Source: Polyangiaceae bacterium (GTDB lineage: Bacteria > Myxococcota_A > Polyangia > Polyangiales > Polyangiaceae). From it: a stretch of DNA of 64,000 nt. The DNA lies in NCBI GenBank assembly GCA_041389725.1, contig JAWKRG010000012.1, forward strand, positions 62,001 to 126,000, written 5' to 3'. The notes under the pieces are model-generated. The model did not search any database, was not told where the DNA came from, and saw only the letters and a program-made list of their open reading frames with translations. Positions 41,695 to 48,999 of this stretch are shown here, piece by piece (positions within the stretch are counted from its first letter, which is position 1; each line of letters opens with the position of its first letter). A program made the position numbers and the translations under genes.

Positions 41695-42519
41695 ATGCAC
41701 GGGCGGCGCGCGCACTGGGGGCTGGTGCTCGGCACGTTCGTCATTGCGTGTCAGAGCGCCAGCGCGAGCACCGCGTCGAATCCAGGGCGCACTGCGGTGC
41801 GTCGAGGGCAGGGCCTGCATGCGAAGGTCGAGCGCGCGCCGTGCCCGCGCGAGATGGTGCTCGTCTCTCGTACGTGCGTCGACCGCTGGGAAGCGCACCT
41901 CGCGGTTGCCGCAGGCAGTGCACTGCGCGCGCATCCTCACACCGAACGCCCTCGGAGCGATGAGCGCTACCTCGCGCGCTCTGCGCCCTCGGTCCACCCG
42001 CAGGCGTACATCAGTCGCCCTGAGGCGGAGCAAGCTTGCAGCAACGCAGGTAAGCGACTGTGCACCTTGGGCGAGTGGTATCGAGCGTGTCGCGGCAGTT
42101 CCCCGGGCTTCTATCCCTGGGGCGCCCGAGACGAAGCAGGCCGCTGCAACACGGGCAAGCCGCATCTGCTGGGCAAGCTCTTCGGTCGCGATCCCCGCCG
42201 CTGGAGTCTCGTCGGACACTTCAACAGCCCCCGCCTCAACGCCGAGCCCGGGTATCTTGCGTTGACCGGGGAGTACTCGCGCTGTGGCTCGGATCTAGGC
42301 ACCGTCGACATGGTCGGCAATCTGCACGAGTGGGTCAGCGACGTGGTGGATCCGGCGTTGCCGAGCAAGCTCCCACTGCGCCAGGACATCCTCGACAAGC
42401 TCGTCTTCAATCAAGGCCACGCGATCTTCATGGGCGGATTCTACAGCACCACCAACGAACACGGCGAAGGCTGCGGATTTTTGACGCCGGGCCACGAGGC
42501 TAGTGTCGTGAGTCCATGA
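41695..42519 (+). pseudogene. Formylglycine-enzyme-like lipoprotein gene, 5' part, interrupted by IS630
   Basis: 274 residues as it now reads. The ATG at 41695 starts a lipoprotein signal ending LGTFVIAC. The remainder is a sulfatase-modifying-factor (FGE-sulfatase) fold: EMVLVSRTCVDRWE, YISRPEAEQACSNAGKRLCTLGEW, YPWG, and MVGNLHEWVSD are hallmarks. The insertion sequence enters after GHEA, so the native end is replaced by SVVSP and a stop. The lost 17 residues (YHDYSTGFRCCKDARSP) include the GFRC core strand conserved at the end of this fold and are found intact on the far side of the element. The truncated product may be unstable. Many members of this fold are not true FGE enzymes, so substrate is unknown. 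Confidence 0.88.
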
Positions 42520-43684
42520 ATCGACCAAAAAGTTGAATCCATTGGACCGGGTCGTCGTCGAAGCGGGATGGCAAGGACCGGTAGACCAAAAGCCGTATTG
42601 GAGCTGAGCGCCGACGAGCGCAAAGATCTGGAGCGCTACGCGCGGAGCCGTACGACTTCGCAGGCATTGGCGTTTCGAGCACGTATTGTGCTGTGCTGTG
42701 CGTCGGGCGCTGCAAATCGGGAGGTCGCTGTTCAACTCGGCACGAGCGAGTGGACGGTGGGCAAGTGGCGGAAACGGTTTGTAAATCTCGGGGTGGGCGG
42801 GTTGACGGACAGCCCGAGACCGAACGTGCATCGAAAGCTCGACGACGAGCGGGTTGAGGAGGTTGTTCGGAAAACCCTGGAGTCCGTGCCGAAAGGAGCG
42901 ACGCACTGGAGCTCGCGCAAGATGGCAGCAACGACGGGGGTGAGTCAGTCATCGGTCTCACGAATTTGGCGCGCATTTCAGCTGAAGCCTCACCGGACTC
43001 GAACGTTTACCTTGAGCACCGATCCGTTCTTCACCGAGAAGGTTCGAGATGTTGTCGGTCTCTACATGAACCCGCCCGACAACGCGGTCGTGATGTGCGT
43101 TGACGAAAAGTCCGCCATTCAGGCCCTCGAACGTCACCAGCCGGTGCTTCCGCTCGTGTTCGGTCAGTCGGCGCGGGCGACCGCGACGTACAAGCGCCAC
43201 GGCGTTACCAACCTATTCGCCGCGCTCAACGTTGCCACAGGCAAAGTGATTGGAGCCTGTTTTCCCGAGAAACGTGCGGTCGAATTTCGGCGCTTCCTGA
43301 ACACGATCGATTCCGAGGTGCCTGCCGAACTAGACGTGCATGTCGTCGTGGACAACTCCTCCATTCATGGCGCTCCGGAGATCCGCCGCTGGTTGAAGCG
43401 GCACAAACGCTTTCATCTCCACTTCACCCCCACCTACTCGTCGTGGCTGAATCTCATCGAACGTTGGTTCGCCAAGCTCACCGCCGATGCTCTGCGACGT
43501 GGTAGCCAGGCGAGCACTGCGGAACTCGAAGGCGTCATCTGCGACTACATCGACGCGAGCAACGACGCGCCAAAGCCCTTCATTTGGACCAAGAGCGCCG
43601 ATCAGATCCTCGCCAGTGTCGCCCGCTTCTGCGCTCGAACTTTGGCGCAGCACAATTCTTGATGCTTTCTCGGACTCACGACAC
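42503..43684 (+). mobile_element. Complete IS630-family insertion sequence
   Basis: The element is 1182 bp with perfect 13-bp terminal inverted repeats GTGTCGTGAGTCC (42503-42515) and GGACTCACGACAC (43672-43684), flanked by TA at 42501-42502 and 43685-43686, the target duplication typical of IS630/Tc1-mariner elements. One intact transposase gene fills it. Removing the element and one TA restores an open frame of the host gene, which proves the insertion. Intact ends and gene suggest recent and possibly ongoing activity. Confidence 0.95.
42568..43662 (+). CDS. IS630-family transposase
   Basis: 364 residues. An N-terminal helix-turn-helix region (REVAVQLGTSEWTVGKWRKRF, then a second winged segment VSQSSVSRIWRAF) binds the inverted repeats. 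The catalytic DDE core is intact: Asp in MCVDEKSAIQ, Asp in VVVDNSSIHGAPEI and Glu in SWLNLIERWFAKL, the IS630/Tc1-mariner order. It cuts the element out and inserts it at TA dinucleotides. The coding strand is less GC-rich and uses more AT-ending codons than the neighbouring chromosomal genes, as expected for a mobile gene. There is no frameshift, so it is probably functional. Confidence 0.95.
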   Translation: MARTGRPKAVLELSADERKDLERYARSRTTSQALAFRARIVLCCASGAANREVAVQLGTSEWTVGKWRKRFVNLGVGGLTDSPRPNVHRKLDDERVEEVVRKTLESVPKGATHWSSRKMAATTGVSQSSVSRIWRAFQLKPHRTRTFTLSTDPFFTEKVRDVVGLYMNPPDNAVVMCVDEKSAIQALERHQPVLPLVFGQSARATATYKRHGVTNLFAALNVATGKVIGACFPEKRAVEFRRFLNTIDSEVPAELDVHVVVDNSSIHGAPEIRRWLKRHKRFHLHFTPTYSSWLNLIERWFAKLTADALRRGSQASTAELEGVICDYIDASNDAPKPFIWTKSADQILASVARFCARTLAQHNS

Positions 43685-43686
43685 TA

Positions 43687-43742
43687 GCTATCACGACTAC
43701 TCGACAGGCTTCCGTTGCTGCAAGGACGCTCGTTCGCCGTGA
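43687..43742 (+). pseudogene. 3' remnant of the IS-interrupted FGE-like gene
   Basis: Read in the frame restored by excision, this encodes the last residues of the interrupted lipoprotein, YHDYSTGFRCCKDARSP and a TGA at 43740-43742. The GFRCC segment is the expected end of the FGE-sulfatase fold, so the remnant and 41695-42502 once formed one gene. Confidence 0.85.
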
Positions 43743-43765
43743 ACGCTTCGATTCGCGAGGCGGCG

Positions 43766-43782
43766 GCCGGGCCCGACCCGGC
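43766..43782. terminator. Hairpin between convergent FGE-like gene and glnS
   Basis: GCCGGG (43766-43771) and CCCGGC (43777-43782) form a perfect stem with a 5-nt loop just past the glnS stop codon. No T-tract. Confidence 0.4.
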
Positions 43783-43787
43783 ATTCC

Positions 43788-46052
43788 TCAGCGCAGGGCG
43801 GATTGCAGCAACTCACTCACCCGTGTCGGGTTTGCGGTGCCGCGCGTCTCGCGCATGACCAGGCCGACGAAGGCGCCGAGGAGTTTGGCGTTGCCCGCAC
43901 GGTAGCGAGCGACCATGTCTTCGTTCTTGTCGAGCACGCTCTGCACCAGCGATGCCAGCGCGCCGTCGTCACCCAGCTGCTGCAGTCCCTGGGCGTCGAT
44001 GATGTCGCGGGGTTGGCCACCTTGCTCGAGCATGACACGCAACACGGTCTTGCCCGCCGCCCCAGTGATCGTGCCGTCCTCCACGGCGGCCACGAGTTCG
44101 GCAAAGCCTCTGGCGTCGAATCGCAGTCCGTCGGGCACCTGGGAGCGGTGCTCCGCGGGTAGCTCGTTCACGAGCCAACTGGCGAGGGCCTTCGCGCCAG
44201 CGTGGTGCGCTTTGGCGGCGAGGAAGAACGCGCGCAAGTCGTCGTTGTCCGCCAGAACTCGCGCGTCCGCTTCAGTCACGCCGTGCGCCGCCACGAGGGC
44301 CTGTGCAGCTTCGCTCAACGCTCTGCGTACCGGCTCGGCCCTGAGCTCCGGGCGCTTGTCGACCCGCGTGGCGGCCGGCTTGGCCTCCTGGCGCGCCTTG
44401 ACCTTGGCCCAAGTGTCCTTGAGCGGGACGGTGCGCACCAGGCGACGCTTGCCATCGTGCTCGTCGAAAAAGAAGTAGCCGAGGCGTTCGAGTTGCACGT
44501 GGCTGGCCGCGGGCAGTTGCGCCAGCGCAGGTTCCGCCCACGCCACCACTTCCGTGAGGGAATGGGGGTTCAAGTCGGTCAGGGGATCTCCGCTTTCGGC
44601 GCCGGGCTGCTCGCAATTGAACAGGCGATCGAACAGCGCCACGTCGATGGCAACGGCCCGGCGCTTGTCGACCCAGTGAATGGTCCCCTTGATCTTGCGG
44701 GATAGCTCCTCGTCGGGTCGGAAGTCGGCGTGGCAACGCAGGCGCGTCACGCGGCCGGTGTCGTCCTTGTCCACACCGTCGCAGCGGATGACGCACCCGT
44801 GGCGTAGACGCACTTCGGCGCCGGGACTCAAGCGATGAAAGCCCTTGGGGGGGTGCTCGGCGAAGTCGTCTCGCTCGACGTAGAGCGTGTCCCCAAAGGG
44901 CAGGGGACGACTGCCGGGTTTGCCCATGTCCAGCGGCCACAGCGGCGCGTCGAGATCCTTTGCCTGCTCGGCGGGGAAATTCTCGATCACGATCTCCAAG
45001 GGATCCAGCACGGCCATCATGCGAGGGGATCGGTCGCTCAGGTCTTCGCGCAGGGTATGCTCGAACAGCGCAACGTCGACGGTGCTGTTGTTTTTGGCCA
45101 CGCCGATGCGGTCACAGAACTTTCGCAATGCCTCGGCGGTCACGCCCCGGCGGCGCATGCCCGCCAAGGTGGGCATGCGTGGATCGTCCCAGCCAGTGAC
45201 GTGCTTGTCCTGCACCAACTGGAGCAGTTTGCGCTTGCTCATCACGGTGTAGGTCAGTGCCAGCCTGGCGAATTCGTACTGACGCGGGCGACTTTCTACC
45301 CGGCAGTGCTCCACGACCCAGTCGTAGAGCTCCCGGTTGTTCTCGAACTCGAGGGTGCAAATCGAGTGAGTGATGCCTTCCAAGGCGTCGCTCAAGGGGT
45401 GGACGAAGTCGTAGAGCGGATAGATGCACCACTTGTCGCCGGTTCGATAGTGATGGGCGTGTCGGATGCGATAGAGCAGGGGATCTCGCATCTTCATGTT
45501 GGGGGAGGCGAGGTCGATGCGCGCTCGCAGCACGTGACTGCCGTCAGGGAACTCGCCTGCGCGCATGCGTCGGAACAAGTCCAGGCTCTCCTCCGCGGAG
45601 CGGTTGCGGAAAGGCGTCGGGCGGCCCGCTTCGGTAACGGTACCGCGATGATCCCGGATCGTCGCCTCGTCGGAGCTGTCGACGTAGGCGTGCCCATCCA
45701 CGATCAACTGCTCTGCCAACTGATAGAGGCGTTCGAAGTAGTCCGAGGCGAAGTACTCGTGCTCCCCCCACTCGAAGCCCAGCCAGCGCACGTCCTGGTG
45801 AATGGCTCGCACGTAGGCTTCGTCCTCGGTGGTGGGATTGCTGTCATCCATTCGCAGATGACACGAGCCGCCGTAGTCCCGCGCGATACCGAAGTTCAAG
45901 CAGATGCTCTTGGCGTGCCCAATGTGCAGGAAGCCGTTCGGTTCCGGAGGGAAGCGCGTGACGATCTTGCGATGGCGACCCTGCGCGAGATCTTCGTCGA
46001 TGATCTCACGAATGAAGTCACGGGGTTCGCTGCGGGGATCGGTCGGGGACAT
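43788..46052 (-). CDS. glnS: Glutaminyl-tRNA synthetase with C-terminal YqeY-like domain
   Basis: 754 residues from the ATG at 46052. Residues ~1-555 are a class I synthetase: FPPEPNGFLHIGHAKSI carries HIGH, RMDDSNPTTE and VMSKRKLLQ (the KMSKS loop in its GlnRS form) follow, then the two-barrel anticodon-binding domain. Residues ~600-754 match the GatB/YqeY helical domain (FDARGFAELVAAVEDGTITG, NAKLLGAFVGLVMRETRGTANP), a tail also known in Deinococcus GlnRS, where it aids tRNA binding. The enzyme charges tRNA-Gln. In-frame sequence continues upstream to 46718 but is antisense shadow of the neighbouring zinc-ribbon region and is not included. Confidence 0.95.
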   Translation of the reverse strand: MSPTDPRSEPRDFIREIIDEDLAQGRHRKIVTRFPPEPNGFLHIGHAKSICLNFGIARDYGGSCHLRMDDSNPTTEDEAYVRAIHQDVRWLGFEWGEHEYFASDYFERLYQLAEQLIVDGHAYVDSSDEATIRDHRGTVTEAGRPTPFRNRSAEESLDLFRRMRAGEFPDGSHVLRARIDLASPNMKMRDPLLYRIRHAHHYRTGDKWCIYPLYDFVHPLSDALEGITHSICTLEFENNRELYDWVVEHCRVESRPRQYEFARLALTYTVMSKRKLLQLVQDKHVTGWDDPRMPTLAGMRRRGVTAEALRKFCDRIGVAKNNSTVDVALFEHTLREDLSDRSPRMMAVLDPLEIVIENFPAEQAKDLDAPLWPLDMGKPGSRPLPFGDTLYVERDDFAEHPPKGFHRLSPGAEVRLRHGCVIRCDGVDKDDTGRVTRLRCHADFRPDEELSRKIKGTIHWVDKRRAVAIDVALFDRLFNCEQPGAESGDPLTDLNPHSLTEVVAWAEPALAQLPAASHVQLERLGYFFFDEHDGKRRLVRTVPLKDTWAKVKARQEAKPAATRVDKRPELRAEPVRRALSEAAQALVAAHGVTEADARVLADNDDLRAFFLAAKAHHAGAKALASWLVNELPAEHRSQVPDGLRFDARGFAELVAAVEDGTITGAAGKTVLRVMLEQGGQPRDIIDAQGLQQLGDDGALASLVQSVLDKNEDMVARYRAGNAKLLGAFVGLVMRETRGTANPTRVSELLQSALR

Positions 46053-46174
46053 GTCGAAGTTCCAGAAAGTCGGCGATGCCGAACGGCTCGCGGACTTCGG
46101 CAGATGCCACGTCTCTTGGTCGCCGTCGAGGTGCTTTGGCTCGGGTCGAGCAGGAAAGAACGCTCGAGGCGAGG

Positions 46175-46600
46175 CTAGGGGCGACCGGCGGCAAGCCAGG
46201 CGCGGAGACGGTCGAGCAGCGCGCGGAAGAAGTGCTCTTCTTCCTGGGGCTGCGCGTCGGGCTCGGGCGCTCGGGCCAGCACCGCCACCTGGTTCGCTGC
46301 AACGAACGTTCCGGCGCATTCTCCGCAGCGCGCCACTTCGGCGCCGTCCGACACGTCCGGGTAGCGCACTCGGTCCAAGGCCACTCGGCACGAGGGGCAT
46401 TTCCGCTCGCTGAGTTGCTGCCCGGGGATGCCGCGCCGGCTCGGTACGACGCGCGCCACACTGGCGGGATCGCCGTCGAACCACTCGATCCACACGCCGC
46501 CGCAGTCGTCGCAGACATCCAAACCGACGCTGGCGAAGCGTTGTTCCTGCATTGCACCCGCACAGGCAGGACAGCGAAGTACGCCGCTGCGATAGCTCAT
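46175..46600 (-). CDS. Double zinc-ribbon (zf-TFIIB-like) protein
   Basis: 141 residues. Two zinc ribbons are visible: CPACAGAM with CDDCGGVWIEW (residues ~10-42) and CPSCRVAL with CGECAGTFV (~68-100). The CGGVW motif is characteristic of the bacterial zf-TFIIB family, small cytosolic proteins of unknown role that may bind nucleic acid or proteins. The tail is acidic with a helix. The ATG overlaps the TGA of the upstream gene by 4 nt, so it is coupled to a basic tail-anchored membrane protein; the two may form a membrane-associated complex. It lies 122 bp upstream of glnS on the same strand and could share its transcript. Confidence 0.85.
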   Translation of the reverse strand: MSYRSGVLRCPACAGAMQEQRFASVGLDVCDDCGGVWIEWFDGDPASVARVVPSRRGIPGQQLSERKCPSCRVALDRVRYPDVSDGAEVARCGECAGTFVAANQVAVLARAPEPDAQPQEEEHFFRALLDRLRAWLAAGRP

Positions 46601-47484
46601 CCACCCCGGCCGGCGAGGATGAACACCAGGGCGACCACGACGGCGATGGCGAGCAGGACGATGAGCGCCCAGGGGCTGGCGCGATTGGGCTCATGGCTGG
46701 CGAGGGTCGTCGTCTCATTCGGCGGCAACTTCACGGCCGCACGCTTCTTCGCCACCCTTGCACCCTCGGCCTTTTTCGACGGCTTTCGCTGCGTCTCGCG
46801 CTCTCGCTCTGCCGAAGCGTCCCGTCGCGTCTTACGCTGCTGCTCTGGCGCGTCCTGCCGCTGCGCGTCGCGCTTGGGTGTGGGTGCCGCCGGTCGCTTG
46901 GTAGCGCGCGCCTCGGCTCGCGCTTCGGCGGCTAGCTTTGCTTCGCTGCGTGCCTGCTCTTCCGCGAGGGCACGGGCCTGCTTGCGTTCATTCTGACGCT
47001 CGCGCTTCGCTTGCTTGCGAGCGCGCTTGCCGTGCTGTGCGGCCTTGCGCTGCAGGGAGCGGCGCGTGCGCTTGTCCAGCTTTGGCTCCGCGCGGCGGGC
47101 CGCTGACGCAGAGCGAGCGGCGACCTCGGGCGAGCGCGCGGGGGTGACACGGGAGGTGGCGGACGTTGCTGGCGAGCGCCCGGGGGAGACACGGGACGTC
47201 GGGCGCGCGGCGACATCTGGGGCGACGCGGGAGATGGGAGGCGTCACCGGCGAGGGCACGCGCGCCGGGGTGATCCCAGACAGCGGCGGATTAGCGGTCA
47301 CGGCGGGTGGGGAAGGGCTCCCCCAAGCGTCGTCGATCGCGTCCGTGGGCGGCGGAGGCAAACTCGCAGGGCGTACTGCCGCAGGCGCCGCTGCCGCGCT
47401 AGGAGCAGCCGGGGGCGGGGAGGGGCTGGCCGCGTCGGCTGGGCCGGCGTCCCACAGATCGTCCAGTTCGTCGAGATCGGGCAT
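46597..47484 (-). CDS. Basic, tail-anchored membrane protein of unknown function
   Basis: 295 residues with almost no globular sequence. An acidic, Asp/Leu-rich N-terminus (MPDLDELDDLWDAG) is followed by Pro/Ser/Ala-rich stretches with SRV-P repeats, then a strongly Lys/Arg/Glu/Ala-rich region (~130-250) that would form a highly charged helix or coiled coil, and a single C-terminal hydrophobic helix (WALIVLLAIAVVVALVFIL). That order, with only a few residues after the helix, fits a tail-anchored protein with its mass in the cytoplasm. The basic region could bind nucleic acid or acidic proteins. Coupled to the zinc-ribbon gene by a 4-nt overlap. A stable hairpin abuts its start codon. Confidence 0.7.
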   Translation of the reverse strand: MPDLDELDDLWDAGPADAASPSPPPAAPSAAAAPAAVRPASLPPPPTDAIDDAWGSPSPPAVTANPPLSGITPARVPSPVTPPISRVAPDVAARPTSRVSPGRSPATSATSRVTPARSPEVAARSASAARRAEPKLDKRTRRSLQRKAAQHGKRARKQAKRERQNERKQARALAEEQARSEAKLAAEARAEARATKRPAAPTPKRDAQRQDAPEQQRKTRRDASAERERETQRKPSKKAEGARVAKKRAAVKLPPNETTTLASHEPNRASPWALIVLLAIAVVVALVFILAGRGG

Positions 47485-47487
47485 GCG

Positions 47488-47519
47488 TCGGCCCCGAGAC
47501 TACTGCTTTTCGGGGCCGA
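47488..47519 (-). terminator. Strong hairpin after the citrate synthase gene
   Basis: TCGGCCCCGA (47488-47497) and TCGGGGCCGA (47510-47519) make a perfect 10-bp stem with a 12-nt loop, 17 nt past the gltA stop codon and 3 nt before the ATG of the next gene. It could end gltA transcripts or occlude initiation at 47484. Confidence 0.5.
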
Positions 47520-47535
47520 TGCACCAGGTCTCGGC

Positions 47536-48810
47536 TCAGAGCTTCTTCGTACCGCGGTCCTCGAAGGTGCGCTGGTTTGCGCCCGTGTAGACCTGACGGG
47601 GACGATGGATGCGACCGGTCTTGTCCCGACGCTGCTCCATCCAATGCGCGATCCAGCCGGGGATGCGTCCCAGCGCGAACATGACCGTGAACATCTCCGT
47701 GGGGATGCCCATCGCGCGATAGATGATGCCACTGTAGAAGTCGACGTTCGGGTAGAGCTTGCGCTGAACGAAGTAGTCTTCCTTCAGGGCGGCTTCTTCC
47801 AGACCCTTGGCCAAATCCAACAGCGGGTCTTTGATCCCCAGCTCATTGAAGATCCGATCCGCGGCTGTCTTGAGCAAGGTCGCGCGCGGGTCGAAGTTCT
47901 TGTACACGCGATGGCCGAAGCCCATGAGGCGTGCCCCAGCGTCGCCGCTCTTCACCCGCTCCAGGAACTTCTTGTAGTCGCCACCTTGGGCCTGAATCGT
48001 TTCGAGCATCTCGATCACGGCCTGGTTGGCGCCACCGTGCAGCGGCCCCCACAGCGCGCACACGCTTGAGGACAGCGAGGCGAAGAGGTTTGCGCCGCTC
48101 GACCCGACCATGCGCATGGTGCTCGTGCTGCAGTTCTGTTCGTGGTCGGCGTGCAGGATGAGCAGGGTGTTGAGGGCTTCTTCCAACACCGGTGAGACCT
48201 GATACTCCTCGGCGGGAACCGCGAACATCATGCGCAAGAAGTTGGCGGGCCAGGACAGGTCGTTGCGCGGATAGATGAAAGGCTGCCCGATGGACTTCTT
48301 GTAGGAGAAAGCGGCCAAGGTCTTGCTCTTGGCCAGAATGCGGACGATGTTCATGTCCAACTCTTCGTCGCTTTCCGGATAGAACGACGAGAGGCTTGCC
48401 ACCATGGCGGCCATGATCGCCATCGGGTGGGCACCGGGCGGGTACCCTTCGTAGAACTTCTTCATGTCCTCGTGCAGCAGCGTGTGCATCGTCATCTGCT
48501 GACGGAACGTGGCGAGTTGCTCCGCGTTGGGGCGGTCCCCGTAGATCAGCATGTAGCAGACCTCGGTGAACCGGGCGCGGGTCGCGATCTCTTCGATGGG
48601 GTAGCCGCGGTAGCGAAGGATCCCCTTCTCACCGTCGATGAAAGTGATCGAACTCTGGCAGCTACCGGTGTTGCCGTAGCCTGGATCCAGCGTGATGAGG
48701 CCGGAGTCCTTGCGCAAGTTGCGGATGTCAATTGCCGCTTCACCCTCGCTGCCGACGATGACGGGCAGTTCGTACTCTTTGCCTTCGTAGACGAGTTTTG
48801 CAGTTGCCAT
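47536..48810 (-). CDS. gltA: Citrate synthase
   Basis: 424 residues from the ATG at 48810, with a GAGGG ribosome site; 25 further in-frame residues upstream lack support. The sequence follows the type II (hexameric, NADH-sensitive in enterobacteria) citrate synthase pattern from ELPVIVGSEGEAAIDIRNLR on. Catalytic residues are visible: His in LHADHEQNCSTSTMR, His in GFGHRVYKNFDPRA, and Asp within the same C-terminal half. It condenses oxaloacetate with acetyl-CoA in the TCA cycle. It is probably monocistronic, since a strong hairpin follows. The 189-bp gap upstream contains a TAGCGT hexamer inside GGCAC-TAGC-GTGCC and is the likely promoter region. Confidence 0.97.
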   Translation of the reverse strand: MATAKLVYEGKEYELPVIVGSEGEAAIDIRNLRKDSGLITLDPGYGNTGSCQSSITFIDGEKGILRYRGYPIEEIATRARFTEVCYMLIYGDRPNAEQLATFRQQMTMHTLLHEDMKKFYEGYPPGAHPMAIMAAMVASLSSFYPESDEELDMNIVRILAKSKTLAAFSYKKSIGQPFIYPRNDLSWPANFLRMMFAVPAEEYQVSPVLEEALNTLLILHADHEQNCSTSTMRMVGSSGANLFASLSSSVCALWGPLHGGANQAVIEMLETIQAQGGDYKKFLERVKSGDAGARLMGFGHRVYKNFDPRATLLKTAADRIFNELGIKDPLLDLAKGLEEAALKEDYFVQRKLYPNVDFYSGIIYRAMGIPTEMFTVMFALGRIPGWIAHWMEQRRDKTGRIHRPRQVYTGANQRTFEDRGTKKL

Positions 48811-48999
48811 GCGTGGTCCCTCGGGTCCGGGTTTAGGTTGTTGGCACGCGGTGTACGGCACACGCGGCACGCTAGTGCCAGGCATCTTAGCCGAAGACTC
48901 CCAGGGCGAGGCCAGACAAAGCGACGCGCTGGCGGGCGATTCCGCCGCGTGCGACCGTGCATTTTGCGCAGTTTTCGCGCGGTCGCGGCGTTCTCCAGC

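Noticed and set aside
46053..46718. N-terminal extension of GlnRS by ~220 residues
   Set aside because: This in-frame stretch covers the zinc-ribbon gene in another frame, is Arg/Pro/Ser-rich and shows no domain; GlnRS begins normally at 46052.
48860..48885. Sigma54 (-24/-12) promoter upstream of gltA
   Set aside because: TGGCAC is present but the expected TTGC at the right distance is not; the match is the GGCAC-TAGC-GTGCC palindrome.
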